The notes below the pieces were generated by a model. The model was not told where the DNA came from and made no database searches. It was given only the letters and a program-made list of their open reading frames with translations. Shown here piece by piece: positions 17,168 through 26,137 of a stretch of 64,000 nucleotides of DNA; within the stretch, counting starts at the first letter, position 1, and each line of letters starts with the position of its first letter. A program made the translations under genes and the position numbers. Source of the DNA: Alteromonas_E sp965248545 (lineage in GTDB: Bacteria; Pseudomonadota; Gammaproteobacteria; Enterobacterales; Alteromonadaceae); assembly GCA_965248545.1 (NCBI GenBank), contig OZ252110.1, positions 1,302,001 through 1,366,000 of the forward strand, in the 5' to 3' direction.

Positions 17168-18781
17168 ATGAACCTATTTTCTAAAGCCGGCTCCGACATC
17201 GATGACGCTACACTGGTGATGCACTCACTCGGCGGGGATCGTGACGCATTTTGTGAAATCGTCACTCGTTACCAAACCTTGTTGTGCTCCATCGCCTACT
17301 CCTCAGTGGGCGACATAAAACACAGTGAAGACATAGCTCAAGAGGCTTTTGTAGAGGCCTGGCGCAAGCTTGATACACTCAAGGACCCAGCCAAACTCAA
17401 ATCGTGGCTATGCGGGATTTTGCGCTTTAAGGTCAGTCGTTTTAGGCGCAAAGAGGTCGGCCAGCCCGCTTCCGATCTCAATGACGTACAAGAGCAGACG
17501 TTAGCAGACCACGCCGCTCCCAACATGGATCAAAGTGCGATTGAACAGCAGCAACAAGTCCTATTGTGGAAAGCACTCGATGGCATGGATGCAACCTATC
17601 GAGAACCTTTAGTATTGTTTTACCGTGAGCAGCGCTCTATCGAGCGAGTCGCAGCAGAGCTTGAACTTACCGAAGATACGGTAAAACAGCGATTGTCTCG
17701 AGGTCGGAAGCTGCTAAAACAAGCGATGAGTGTCTTTGTGGAAGATGCACTTGAGAAAACTAAACCAGGTGTTGCATTCACTACGGGCGTGTTGGCAGCG
17801 ATTAGCTCAATTTCCCCACCGGCAAAAGCCGCAGTTCTAGGCGCAGGCGCAGCCAAAACCAGTAGTATGTTCAGTGGCGCCACAATCATTGCGATACTAG
17901 CCTCGACTTCTGGTTTAATTAGCGGTTTTTTCGGACTGCGCTCAAGCCTAGATCAATCCAGAACTGAGCAAGAACGTCAATTAACGAAAAAAGTTGTCGC
18001 TCTGTTTATCCTGTCCGCTGTGTTATTTGTTGGCGGCGTTTTCGGACTGCGGCAATTGGCGCTCTTGCATCAAGAGCAAACGTGGCTTTACGCTTTAGGT
18101 GCTCAAATTGTGGTAGCCGGTTTCATAGTGAGCTACTTCGTACTGGTCTCGCGCGCCTTTGGCGCCATCAAAAATCAACGCGCACACGAACGAATTTTCA
18201 ATCCCGATGCGTTTAAAGCAGAAGTCGATCAAGTAAATGCCAAACAACGCGAGTACAAAAGTGCGTTCCAGTTATTTGGTGTTCCGCTTGTTCATTTTCA
18301 ATTTGGCATGCCCGAGGTGACCGACAAGCCCGCGTTCGGTTGGATTGCCGGAGGTACATACGCAAGAGGATTATTATTCGCGTGGGGCGGTGTGGCAATC
18401 GCGCCTGTGAGTGTGGGTATTATTTCCTATGGAATATTCACTATCGGCGCTGTTGGGATCGGCATTTTTAGTGCAAGCGCTGTGGCAGTCGGGATCGTCG
18501 GCTTCGGCAGCGCTGCAATTGGATATAAGGCTTATTCTTCTCTGTCTTCACTGGGTTGGGAGAGTGCCTTTAGCAATGGTTTTTCAATCGCCAAAGACGC
18601 GGCTATTGGGCCGATTGCCTTTGCACAAGAAGTCAATAATGAAGCAGCCGCACAATTGTCCAACCTGACCACATTGGATAATGTCTATCAATGGGTGCTC
18701 GCAACCATCGCGATACTTGTTATTATTCCGTCAATCTGGCATTCAACTAAGGTTCGCAAACGCATGAAGCTTGACAAATAG
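17168..18781 (+). CDS. ECF sigma factor fused to a membrane domain
   Basis: 537-residue fusion. Residues 15-85 are sigma-2 (IAYSSVGDIKHSEDIAQEAF, with KSWLCGILRF following). Residues 125-190 are sigma-4, with the recognition helix in LELTEDTVKQRLSRGRKLL. After a small hydrophobic linker come TM segments near residues 235-260, 275-300 and 308-330. A charged loop (about 335-375) follows, then a glycine-rich hydrophobic repeat (405-454) and a final TM helix (about 508-525) with a basic tail. The membrane part probably tethers and inhibits the sigma factor, or senses an envelope signal. The ATG at 17168 gives the usual short lead into sigma-2; an in-frame ATG 13 codons earlier lacks a ribosome site. 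The target promoter is unknown. Confidence 0.8.
   Translation: MNLFSKAGSDIDDATLVMHSLGGDRDAFCEIVTRYQTLLCSIAYSSVGDIKHSEDIAQEAFVEAWRKLDTLKDPAKLKSWLCGILRFKVSRFRRKEVGQPASDLNDVQEQTLADHAAPNMDQSAIEQQQQVLLWKALDGMDATYREPLVLFYREQRSIERVAAELELTEDTVKQRLSRGRKLLKQAMSVFVEDALEKTKPGVAFTTGVLAAISSISPPAKAAVLGAGAAKTSSMFSGATIIAILASTSGLISGFFGLRSSLDQSRTEQERQLTKKVVALFILSAVLFVGGVFGLRQLALLHQEQTWLYALGAQIVVAGFIVSYFVLVSRAFGAIKNQRAHERIFNPDAFKAEVDQVNAKQREYKSAFQLFGVPLVHFQFGMPEVTDKPAFGWIAGGTYARGLLFAWGGVAIAPVSVGIISYGIFTIGAVGIGIFSASAVAVGIVGFGSAAIGYKAYSSLSSLGWESAFSNGFSIAKDAAIGPIAFAQEVNNEAAAQLSNLTTLDNVYQWVLATIAILVIIPSIWHSTKVRKRMKLDK
18380..18529 (+). repeat. Protein-level glycine pentapeptide repeats in the membrane-fused sigma factor
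   Basis: The encoded protein shows about eight consecutive five-residue units with Gly usually third and a small residue first: SVGII, SYGIF, TIGAV, GIGIF, SASAV, AVGIV, GFGSA, AIGYK. Two looser units (AWGGV, AIAPV) precede them. The DNA itself is not a recent tandem repeat. Such regular hydrophobic glycine repeats suggest an unusual membrane-embedded or sheet/helix stack. Confidence 0.7.
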
Positions 18782-18816
18782 TGCCGCAACTCACATACAA
18801 GGAATGCTGTTTACCG

Positions 18817-19968
18817 ATGCTATCTCAGCCGCAAAACATTGAAGATTTAACGACCCCGTGCTGCCTCATTGATAAGGCAAAAATGCAACGCAATATCGCT
18901 CGCCTCGCTGAGCACACAGGCCGCTTGGGCTGCAAAATCAGGCCGCATGTCAAAACGCATAAATCTATCGAAGTGGCGAAATGCATTGAAGCGGGCGGCA
19001 ATGTAGCAGGGATCACCGTATCGACACTGCAAGAAGCGCAACACTTTTTTGCTCACGGTTATCACGACATCCTGTACGCTGTCGGGATCGTACCGAACAA
19101 ACTGTCGACGGTTGCCAATCTGATTGAACAAGGCTGTGACCTCAAAATTGTGTTGGATAATCCAGCCATGGCGCAATTAGTAGTGGCCAAAGCAAACCAG
19201 TTTAGTTGTCGCTTCAAGGTACTAATCGAACTCGACACCGATGGGCATCGCTCTGGTATCGAGCCGCGCAGTCAGGCGTTACTAGACGTTGCGGAGCAAT
19301 TGGCAAAAGCGCCCAACATCGAGTTACTCGGTGTCATGACTCACGCTGGTGAGTCGTATACCTGCTTCACGTCAGATGCTCAACTCAAAATGGCAAAACA
19401 AGAGCGCGACCTTTCTTTGCTCGCAGCTGAGCGGTTGCGCGCCGCGGGTTACCCATGCCCAGTGGTATCGATAGGCTCTACACCAACCGCCTTTGCGATA
19501 GATGACCTAACCGGAATAACGGAAGTGCGTGCCGGCGTTTATGTGTTTTTCGACTTAGTGATGGCTGGGTTAGGTGTTTGTAACGCGGCCGATGTCGCTA
19601 TCAGTGTGCTCGCCAGTGTCATTGGTTATCAAGAAGATAAGAATTGGGTCATTACCGACGCAGGTTGGATGGCTATGTCTCGCGATCGCGGAACATCGAA
19701 TCACTCTGTCGACCAAGGCTATGGTCTAGTTTGCGACGCCAGTGGTAAATCGTTGGATACCTACATCGTCAGTAGTGCCAACCAAGAACACGGTATTATT
19801 GCCAACAGAGAAACCAAACAGGACACAGACTATTCTCTGTTTCCACTGGCTTCTCACATACGTGTTTTACCCAATCACGCGTGTTCAACGGCAGCGCAAT
19901 TTAGCCATCTATATATCATTGAAGATGGTAAAGTTGTCGACCAATGGCCGTTGACCCGCGGTTGGTAA
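18817..19968 (+). CDS. D-serine dehydratase / D-threonine aldolase-like PLP enzyme (DSD1 family)
   Basis: About 383 residues with the alanine-racemase-type PLP barrel. The PLP lysine lies in IRPHVKTHKS (about Lys46), phosphate/PLP contacts lie in VSIGSTPT, and the C-terminal domain has the metal-binding His-x-Cys in LPNHACST, characteristic of the zinc-dependent eukaryotic-type D-serine dehydratases. It would deaminate D-serine to pyruvate or cleave D-beta-hydroxy amino acids. A GTG at 18781 touching the sigma gene's stop is an alternative start; the ATG at 18817 has AAGGA upstream at a long spacing. It may be co-transcribed with the sigma gene before it. Confidence 0.82.
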   Translation: MLSQPQNIEDLTTPCCLIDKAKMQRNIARLAEHTGRLGCKIRPHVKTHKSIEVAKCIEAGGNVAGITVSTLQEAQHFFAHGYHDILYAVGIVPNKLSTVANLIEQGCDLKIVLDNPAMAQLVVAKANQFSCRFKVLIELDTDGHRSGIEPRSQALLDVAEQLAKAPNIELLGVMTHAGESYTCFTSDAQLKMAKQERDLSLLAAERLRAAGYPCPVVSIGSTPTAFAIDDLTGITEVRAGVYVFFDLVMAGLGVCNAADVAISVLASVIGYQEDKNWVITDAGWMAMSRDRGTSNHSVDQGYGLVCDASGKSLDTYIVSSANQEHGIIANRETKQDTDYSLFPLASHIRVLPNHACSTAAQFSHLYIIEDGKVVDQWPLTRGW

Positions 19969-19976
19969 CCGAGATT

Positions 19977-21386
19977 TTAGCGCCCCTGTAGAAAGGTGAT
20001 TTGCTCACTGATATCAACGCCTTCAGCATCGGTCACTCGGATCTTAAAACGCGTGACCGCTGCATTTAATGTCGCCGGATCAACCACAAGAGAGAGTGGA
20101 TAGCGAGCCAGCTCACTGGCAGGTACCACAACTTCCTTAGGTCCATTGAACGCGATAAGATTGAGATCCTGAATACTGATAGTGAATTGTTGCGCTTGCT
20201 GCGTTTTATTGCGAATAATCAGTGTGTAGACGTTCTCGATATGCCCTTCAAATGTCTCACGATACAGGGCCGTGCGATCACGGATGATATCGATATCGTG
20301 ATTATTTCTAGATGCGATATCAAACACTAATGCAGCACTCATGATCAACAGCACACTGAAATAGCCGATCACCTTAGGACGCAATAATTTGGCAGATTGC
20401 CCGAATGTCGCGTTTTCCGAACGATAGGCAATTAAGTCTTTTGCGTAGCCCATCTTATCCATGACACCATTGCACGCATCCACACAAGCTCCGCAGTTTA
20501 TACATTCATATTGCAGGCCATTGCGGATATCAATTCCCGTCGGGCAAACCTGCACGCAAAGATTACAGTCGATACAATCTCCGAGTCCCTGTTGCTGATA
20601 CACCTGCTGTGGCATTTTTCGAGGACGCGGCCCTCTCCCCTCTCCTCGCTTGCTATTATAAGTAACAGTCAAAGTATCACTGTCAAACATCGATGATTGA
20701 AAGCGCGCGTAAGGGCACATGTGCGTACACATGATTTCTCGCATCCAACCGGCGTTGATGTAGGTGCAAAAGGCGAAGAAAACCACGTAGAACGTGGGCC
20801 AAAATGCTAATTCAAAAGTCGCGATATCGATGAAAACCTGTTGGATAGGCACAAAGTAACCGACAAACGTCATGGAGGTTAGCGCGGCAATCGCGAGCCA
20901 AATAGCATGCTTGGTAGCTTTTTTGATGACTTTCTGGGCGGAGTTAGGTTGCTTGTCGAGCATGATGCGCTTGTTTCTAGCACCTTCAACTTTTTCTTCA
21001 ACCCAGACAAACAAAAAGGTGAACACCGTTTGTGGACACATAAACCCACACCACACACGCCCCCAAATGGCTGTGACAACAAACAAAGCAAACGCGGCAA
21101 CAATAAACAACCAAGCGAGCAAGGTTAAGTCTTGCGGCCACAAGGTTAAGCCAAACAAATGGAAACGTTGGGCAGCAAAATCAAACAGGATGGCTTGGTG
21201 ACCATCGAAGGTTAGCCAAGGTAGAAGCGCGAATAGAGCCAGAAACAACAGACCAAACCAACGTCGAAATACTTCAATCGTGCCCTTGACCGACCTAATG
21301 TAGATTTTGTTGGATAGCGCCGCTACTGTTGCAGCTGGTTTGGCATCCGTAACGTCGACAATTTTTATTGGCTGACCGATAGACAT
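19977..21386 (-). CDS. ccoG: CcoG (FixG/RdxA), cbb3 oxidase accessory ferredoxin-type membrane protein
   Basis: 469-residue inner-membrane protein needed for copper handling during cbb3-type cytochrome oxidase assembly. Visible are several N-terminal TM helices, CGFMCPQTVF, and a ferredoxin domain with two cysteine clusters (CIDCNLCVQVCPTG and CINCGACVDACNG). A C-terminal immunoglobulin-like periplasmic domain ends in VSEQITFLQG-type sequence. It is divergent from the MocR gene across about 85 bp. No other cco genes are nearby, so it is displaced from the usual cco cluster, which implies a cbb3 oxidase elsewhere in the genome and microaerobic life. Confidence 0.95.
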   Translation of the reverse strand: MSIGQPIKIVDVTDAKPAATVAALSNKIYIRSVKGTIEVFRRWFGLLFLALFALLPWLTFDGHQAILFDFAAQRFHLFGLTLWPQDLTLLAWLFIVAAFALFVVTAIWGRVWCGFMCPQTVFTFLFVWVEEKVEGARNKRIMLDKQPNSAQKVIKKATKHAIWLAIAALTSMTFVGYFVPIQQVFIDIATFELAFWPTFYVVFFAFCTYINAGWMREIMCTHMCPYARFQSSMFDSDTLTVTYNSKRGEGRGPRPRKMPQQVYQQQGLGDCIDCNLCVQVCPTGIDIRNGLQYECINCGACVDACNGVMDKMGYAKDLIAYRSENATFGQSAKLLRPKVIGYFSVLLIMSAALVFDIASRNNHDIDIIRDRTALYRETFEGHIENVYTLIIRNKTQQAQQFTISIQDLNLIAFNGPKEVVVPASELARYPLSLVVDPATLNAAVTRFKIRVTDAEGVDISEQITFLQGR

Positions 21387-21442
21387 GTTGCACCCTGGAC
21401 CTATTGAATTTGCACGCGCATAGTTTAGGATGTGAACCCAAA

Positions 21443-21478
21443 GGGTACAGGTACAGTTTTGTAAAACATAATGGGTAC
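21443..21478 (+). promoter_or_regulatory. Direct GGTAC repeats at the MocR start, candidate autoregulatory site
   Basis: GGGTAC occurs at 21443-21448, a GGTAC follows at 21450-21454, and GGGTAC recurs at 21473-21478 across the start codon of the MocR gene. MocR proteins are known to bind direct repeats near their own or divergent promoters. The position suits autoregulation or control of the divergent ccoG; the assignment is inference. Confidence 0.3.
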
Positions 21479-22925
21479 AAAAAAAATTCTCTCCCCACCG
21501 CTAAGCACCCACAAATACCAGTGGTTAGCCGCGCAACTTGAACAGCTCGTTGCCCACGGACTCAAGCCCGGTGACAAATTACCCTCTATACGCAAGTTGG
21601 TAGCCCAATATCACTTATCCAAGAATACTGTGATTCAAGCACTGCATGAGTTGGAAACCAAAGGCCTCATCGACGCCAAACCCAAAAGCGGTTACACCGT
21701 TCGTATTCAACAATACGTACGCCCGCCTTCAGAGCCTGCGTTTAACAACATTCAGCCATCCAAAGTGACCGTTCCAGAGTTACTTCAGGATGTCATCGTT
21801 AGAGGCGCTGCATTTGACATAAGACCAACTGAAACGCCAACCCAATTACCCGGTCTAATGACCAAGCTGCACCGTAATATCAATCGCAGTATGCGCTCTC
21901 AAGTAACGCGCAAATCACTCTATTACGATGACCCTCAGGGACAAGTAACGCTGCGTGAAGAGATATCACTGCATTATCGCTATCGCGACGTGCAGCTCTC
22001 TGCAGATGAAATATGTATAACAGGTGGGTGCCAACACAGCCTGCTGTTAGCACTCATGGCTACGTGTAAAGCGGGTGACAATGTGGCGATTGAATCACCC
22101 GGTTTTTACGGCGTTATTCAATTGCTCGACAAACTTGGTTTGCACGCTATCGAAATACCCAGCCATAGCACGAATGGCATAGCGGTTGACGTGCTTGAGG
22201 AGGTACTGGACAAGTTTGACGTTACTGCATGTGTTGTTAGCCCCTGTTTTTCGACACCAAGTGGGGCCTGTATGTCTTTGGAGGATAAACGGCGTTTGAT
22301 CGAACTGGCTAATCAGCACGACCTCGCCGTGATCGAAGATGACATCTACGGCGACCTCAGTTTTGAGCAGCCTTTGGCGCCAATTAAGTCTTTGGACACG
22401 CAAGAACGCGTGATTTTGTGCGGTTCATTTTCAAAGTCGTTGTCACGTGATTTGCGCCTGGGTTGGATAATGGCTGCGCGCTGGCAATCCGAAATCGTGC
22501 GTTTAAGTGTTCTCAGCCACATTGCCAACAGCCAAGCAATTCAAACAGGTTTGTACTGGTTTATGCGCGATGGTGACTACAATCGATATCTGTATCAGTT
22601 TCGACACCAGCTGTTGCGCCAAAAGAATCAGATGGAGGGTGCTCTCCAACGTTTTTGGCACAACGATATCCGCTTCTCCCATCCCAAAGGAGGGCTCTCC
22701 CTATGGGTTGAACTGCACCACTCAGTCGATACGCTCAAACTATATACGGCCGCCCTGCCACACCGTATCTTGATCACGCCGGGAGCATTGTTCAGTGTAG
22801 AGCAAGACTTTTCAAACTTTATGCGCTTGAGTTTTTGTCACCCAACAGAGGGCGCAAGAGAGGCCGCATTGCAGAAATTGCAGGTGTTAAGTAAACAACA
22901 AGTATCAAATTTGTCGTTCACCTAA
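21471..22925 (+). CDS. MocR-type GntR regulator with aminotransferase-like domain
   Basis: 484-residue transcriptional regulator. An N-terminal GntR winged helix (about 15-80; GDKLPSIRKLVAQYHLSKNTV) is joined to a fold-type I aminotransferase domain (about 115-475). The PLP lysine is Lys322 in GSFSKSLS, with the Asp of VIEDDIYGDL before it, so PLP binding looks intact. Such proteins respond to PLP or amino-acid adducts rather than act as enzymes. It is divergent from ccoG; the target genes are not evident from the neighbourhood. The N-terminal codons have an A8 run just after the start. Confidence 0.92.
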   Translation: MGTKKILSPPLSTHKYQWLAAQLEQLVAHGLKPGDKLPSIRKLVAQYHLSKNTVIQALHELETKGLIDAKPKSGYTVRIQQYVRPPSEPAFNNIQPSKVTVPELLQDVIVRGAAFDIRPTETPTQLPGLMTKLHRNINRSMRSQVTRKSLYYDDPQGQVTLREEISLHYRYRDVQLSADEICITGGCQHSLLLALMATCKAGDNVAIESPGFYGVIQLLDKLGLHAIEIPSHSTNGIAVDVLEEVLDKFDVTACVVSPCFSTPSGACMSLEDKRRLIELANQHDLAVIEDDIYGDLSFEQPLAPIKSLDTQERVILCGSFSKSLSRDLRLGWIMAARWQSEIVRLSVLSHIANSQAIQTGLYWFMRDGDYNRYLYQFRHQLLRQKNQMEGALQRFWHNDIRFSHPKGGLSLWVELHHSVDTLKLYTAALPHRILITPGALFSVEQDFSNFMRLSFCHPTEGAREAALQKLQVLSKQQVSNLSFT

Positions 22926-23124
22926 CCCAGCAACGCCACAGATAAACAGCTTTTGAGATAAGTTCTGCATCGTGCGCAAAAACTTTTAACTCACTGTATT
23001 TATTAAATTTTATGCGGTTAAAAAAGTCTGAAACTAGCAGTTTCAGATAACTTCAGTAATCGTTGATTGCAAAAAAGTGGCTATCGCTCACCATGGCCCG
23101 GCAACTTTTCACAAGGAGAGCAAC

Positions 23125-23421
23125 ATGGAAAACCGTAAAACAAAATCTTTCTACATGGGCGTGATCGCCGTCGCTGCAGTGGCTTTCATTTCTGGATGTC
23201 AAAGTAGTCAAACCGCTTCTTCGTCTTCAGGCTCAAACAGAGCAGCTGCACTAGACGACGATGATGGTGTAATATGTAAAATGGAGAAGCGCGTAGGCTC
23301 AAATATGATGACTCGCGTATGTCGCACAGCTGAGCAGCGCGCTGCCCAAGAAGAAGCAGCTCGTGAAGGTATGCTTCGCCTACAAGGTGGAAGCATGACT
23401 ACTGGAGCGGATGGCGAATAA
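23125..23421 (+). CDS. Small lipoprotein, uncharacterised
   Basis: 98-residue lipoprotein. The signal peptide ends at ISGC (Cys25), followed by a Ser-rich linker, an acidic patch (DDDDG) and a short conserved-looking core with two Cys (VICKMEKRVGSNMMTRVC) and an Arg/Glu/Ala helix. The two cysteines are likely disulfide-bonded in the periplasm. AAGGAG sits seven bases before the chosen ATG. The core resembles short proteobacterial envelope proteins with a CxxxxxxG..RxC pattern, which are of unknown function. It is followed 19 bp later by the TonB-like gene, so the two are probably co-transcribed. Confidence 0.7.
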   Translation: MENRKTKSFYMGVIAVAAVAFISGCQSSQTASSSSGSNRAAALDDDDGVICKMEKRVGSNMMTRVCRTAEQRAAQEEAAREGMLRLQGGSMTTGADGE

Positions 23422-23440
23422 TTAAGTTCAGGTAAACTCA

Positions 23441-23917
23441 ATGAAGAAAAGTCTGGTTCACTTAGGGGCTGCGTTAGCGCTTTTTACTGTGTGTGTTATG
23501 TCGTCAGCTTACGCAAACCCGGATAGAGTGATACTAAAGACCGCTGTCGTTGAGACTATGTTGGTGCCTGAATCTGGGGAAGCGCTCTCGTGGGAGCGCT
23601 CCTTCCCAGAAACCATGTTTATGCCACGCGATATCGAGCGCGCTGGTGTACGTGGCTGTGGTATTTTTAGCTTCAACATCGGTAAAGACGGCAAAGCCAA
23701 AGATATCGAAACAGAAGCGGCCGTGCCCAGTTTCGGTCTTAGCCGTTTAGCAAAGGACTACATTGAACTGTGGCGTTGGGAAGCCAAACCCTCAGGTGGT
23801 ATCGAAGAACAAGTGCTGTTGCGCCTAGATTTTTGCATTGCCGGTGCAACTGAAGAAGAAGTTAAGCAGTTTTGTGCATACCAGGCGACTTTGCCATGCA
23901 AAGATAAGCGTGGATAA
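23441..23917 (+). CDS. Exported TonB C-terminal-like domain protein
   Basis: 158-residue protein with a Sec signal peptide (cleavage near SAYA, about residue 25). The middle has the TonB C-terminal pattern: a CGIFSFNIGKDGKAKDIETE strand pair followed by a helix and LWRWEAKP, where true TonB has WrFkP. There is no N-terminal anchor or Pro-rich linker, so it cannot act as a classic energy transducer. It may be a periplasmic adaptor. Four cysteines in the mature part suggest disulfides. It lies in tandem with the preceding lipoprotein gene and before the CadC-like regulator gene. Confidence 0.68.
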   Translation: MKKSLVHLGAALALFTVCVMSSAYANPDRVILKTAVVETMLVPESGEALSWERSFPETMFMPRDIERAGVRGCGIFSFNIGKDGKAKDIETEAAVPSFGLSRLAKDYIELWRWEAKPSGGIEEQVLLRLDFCIAGATEEEVKQFCAYQATLPCKDKRG

Positions 23918-23980
23918 TGCAGACTGCACTAAGAGAATTAATCCAATCACCTACTAAAGAATAATAAATACATCCGCACT

Positions 23981-25546
23981 ATGGCATTGCTAAAGACCGC
24001 AGGCATTGAAATTAATAAAGAACAACGCACTGTTCACTATCAGCAACAGCCGCTTGCGCTAAAAGGTCTTACCTTTGATATGTTCCTCGCACTCGTTGAA
24101 GCCAACAACGAAGTTGTAAGTATCGACACCCTCTCAGAACGAGTTTGGAAAGGTAAAGTGGTCAGCGATGATACGATCGCTCAACGTATTTCATTATTGC
24201 GCAAAGCATTACCTGAGCACGCCAGTACACACATAGAATCGGCCAGAAGTGAAGGATATCGCTGGCTAGCAAAAGTTGACCACACTGGCGTGAATGATGC
24301 TTCACCTAAGAAGAAAAAACTGGGTGCTGCCGCGATAGTAATCACCGTGCTAATTGCAGTTGGATTCAGCGTCTTTTGGTTTAGCGATCAGGAGCAGCCT
24401 CTGAATGACCAGATGGTTCTGGACCCCAATAATATCCCAGGTCACGGTCTAGACGCAGACGTTTTCACACGGGTCAAATTGGCACGTGCGCAACAATATG
24501 CGAATGCTCTGACTGCTGAGAGCAATGTTATTGCCGTCAAAATGTACCGTGAGTTGCTGGAAAGTGACAATTCGAATCCTCTCTTCAAACTCGGGTTAGC
24601 GCAAACGTTGCTGTATGGTGTAGCTGAATTCAATTCTGATCCAAGGGTACTCGAAGAAGCTGAATCGCTCAGCGCGGAGTTGATAGAGCTAAATCAGTTC
24701 CAGCCTCAATATCTGTGGTTGCGCGGTTTTTACTACGAAACAGCAAAACAAATGCAACTCGCTTTAGACACCTACGAAGCAGCACTGGCTCAGTCACCTG
24801 ATGATCCACAAATAGCACTGAGTTTAGCCAACCTTTACGCCGAAAATGGTCGCCTGTTTGAAGCAATGCAGTTAAATGTAAAGCCGTCCATTCGAGGAGA
24901 GAGTCGTCAGCTGCGTCAAATCGCAAGGTTATTGTATTTAACCGACCAAACAGAACTTGCCCGCGATTGGCTCAATGCTTCTTTGCAATTAGCGCCCAAC
25001 GACGCATCGGCGAGCTTTGAATTGGCGAAGTTTTTAATGGTCAATGACCGGCCCACTGAAGCAATGGAAGTGATTACTGAATTTCATCAAAGTGCCAAGG
25101 GCAACGCAGAAAGTCACTTACTTGAATTCTTCTTGCAGCTCTATTTTGAAGAAACGAATTTAGCTGAAACTGCGCTTATCGCGGCTGAAGCCGCCCAGCC
25201 CGAGTCCGTTCAAGTCCTAGCATGGCGACAGTGGTTTAATCAGCAACAATCGGAACCGCTTTCAGCCACACAGGTCTCCTTTGCGGAGAGCGACTGGCCA
25301 ACGTCACAGGTCGCAGGTTGTGTGCAAGCAATGGCTAATGACAATACCCAAGAAGCGCTGCTCTTACTGACTCGAGCGCTGCGTTTAGGCTATTTGGACT
25401 ATAAATATATCCTACACATGCCAGCGTTCATTCCATTGCAAGATAACCCAATGTTCAATGAGATTTTACTCTTGATGCAGCAGCGTCAAATCGAAGAAAA
25501 ACGCCGCATCGTTGCTATCCAAATTCCGGAACTCGGTAGTAGCTAA
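23981..25546 (+). CDS. CadC/ToxR-like membrane transcriptional regulator with TPR domain
   Basis: 521 residues in three parts. An OmpR/ToxR-type winged-helix DNA-binding domain (about 10-97) includes the VWKGKVVSDDTIAQRISLLRKAL and EGYRW stretches. One TM helix follows (about 112-130, after a KKKK stop signal). The periplasmic TPR-rich region (about 160-500) has recurring A/L pairs such as LALDTYEAALAQSPDDPQIALSLANLYAENG. This makes a one-component membrane sensor-regulator. The two small envelope proteins before it and the exported RidA gene 28 bp after it are natural candidates for its inputs or targets. Confidence 0.88.
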   Translation: MALLKTAGIEINKEQRTVHYQQQPLALKGLTFDMFLALVEANNEVVSIDTLSERVWKGKVVSDDTIAQRISLLRKALPEHASTHIESARSEGYRWLAKVDHTGVNDASPKKKKLGAAAIVITVLIAVGFSVFWFSDQEQPLNDQMVLDPNNIPGHGLDADVFTRVKLARAQQYANALTAESNVIAVKMYRELLESDNSNPLFKLGLAQTLLYGVAEFNSDPRVLEEAESLSAELIELNQFQPQYLWLRGFYYETAKQMQLALDTYEAALAQSPDDPQIALSLANLYAENGRLFEAMQLNVKPSIRGESRQLRQIARLLYLTDQTELARDWLNASLQLAPNDASASFELAKFLMVNDRPTEAMEVITEFHQSAKGNAESHLLEFFLQLYFEETNLAETALIAAEAAQPESVQVLAWRQWFNQQQSEPLSATQVSFAESDWPTSQVAGCVQAMANDNTQEALLLLTRALRLGYLDYKYILHMPAFIPLQDNPMFNEILLLMQQRQIEEKRRIVAIQIPELGSS

Positions 25547-25574
25547 ACTCAGACAACTGGTTAAGGAGCTAAAT

Positions 25575-26111
25575 ATGAAAATCATCATCACTGGGCTCAG
25601 CTTCTTACTGCTGATAATGTCACACATGGTATTTGCACAAGATTCAGATGTTACTGCAGAGCAACGTGTAGAGCGGTTGGAATTGACCTTAGTCAACAAA
25701 GGTGAACCTCAAGCCGCTTACGTTTATGCCGTACGAACTGGCAATTTACTCTTTCTTGCTGGACATATTTCAGTTGATAACCAAGGCAAACCCATCGTTG
25801 GCAAATTAGGTGATGATATGTCGACTGAAAGTGGTGCTTTGGCCGCCAGGGCGGCTGGGATCTCTATTTTAGCCACGATTAAACAGCAATTGGGTTCACT
25901 TAACAGAGTGAAAAAGTTTGTTAAAGTTACTGGGATGGTCAATGCAACTGCCGACTTCACCGAACATTCTCAAGTGGTCAATGGTTTTTCCAATCTGATG
26001 ATCGAGGTGTTCGGGGAGAACGGCAAACATGCCCGTTCAGCAGTAGGCATGAGTTCATTGCCTGTCGGCGCAGCAGTAGAAATAGAAGTAATATTGGAAG
26101 TTCAGGAATAA
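25575..26111 (+). CDS. RidA (YjgF)-family protein with signal peptide
   Basis: 178 residues. An N-terminal signal peptide (cleaved near VFAQ, residues 19-22) precedes a full RidA domain with LLFLAGHISVDNQGKPIVGKLG, AARAAGISILA and the C-terminal GKHARSAVGMSSLPVGAAVEIE block, where Arg is the expected imine/enamine-binding residue. Cytosolic RidA deaminates reactive enamines; a periplasmic copy would have to act on something else, such as quorum or oxidised amino compounds. TAAGGAG precedes the ATG. It lies 28 bp after the CadC-like gene and is probably in one operon with it. Confidence 0.85.
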   Translation: MKIIITGLSFLLLIMSHMVFAQDSDVTAEQRVERLELTLVNKGEPQAAYVYAVRTGNLLFLAGHISVDNQGKPIVGKLGDDMSTESGALAARAAGISILATIKQQLGSLNRVKKFVKVTGMVNATADFTEHSQVVNGFSNLMIEVFGENGKHARSAVGMSSLPVGAAVEIEVILEVQE

Positions 26112-26137
26112 CCGAGGTTCAGCTGCACTGTGGCAGG

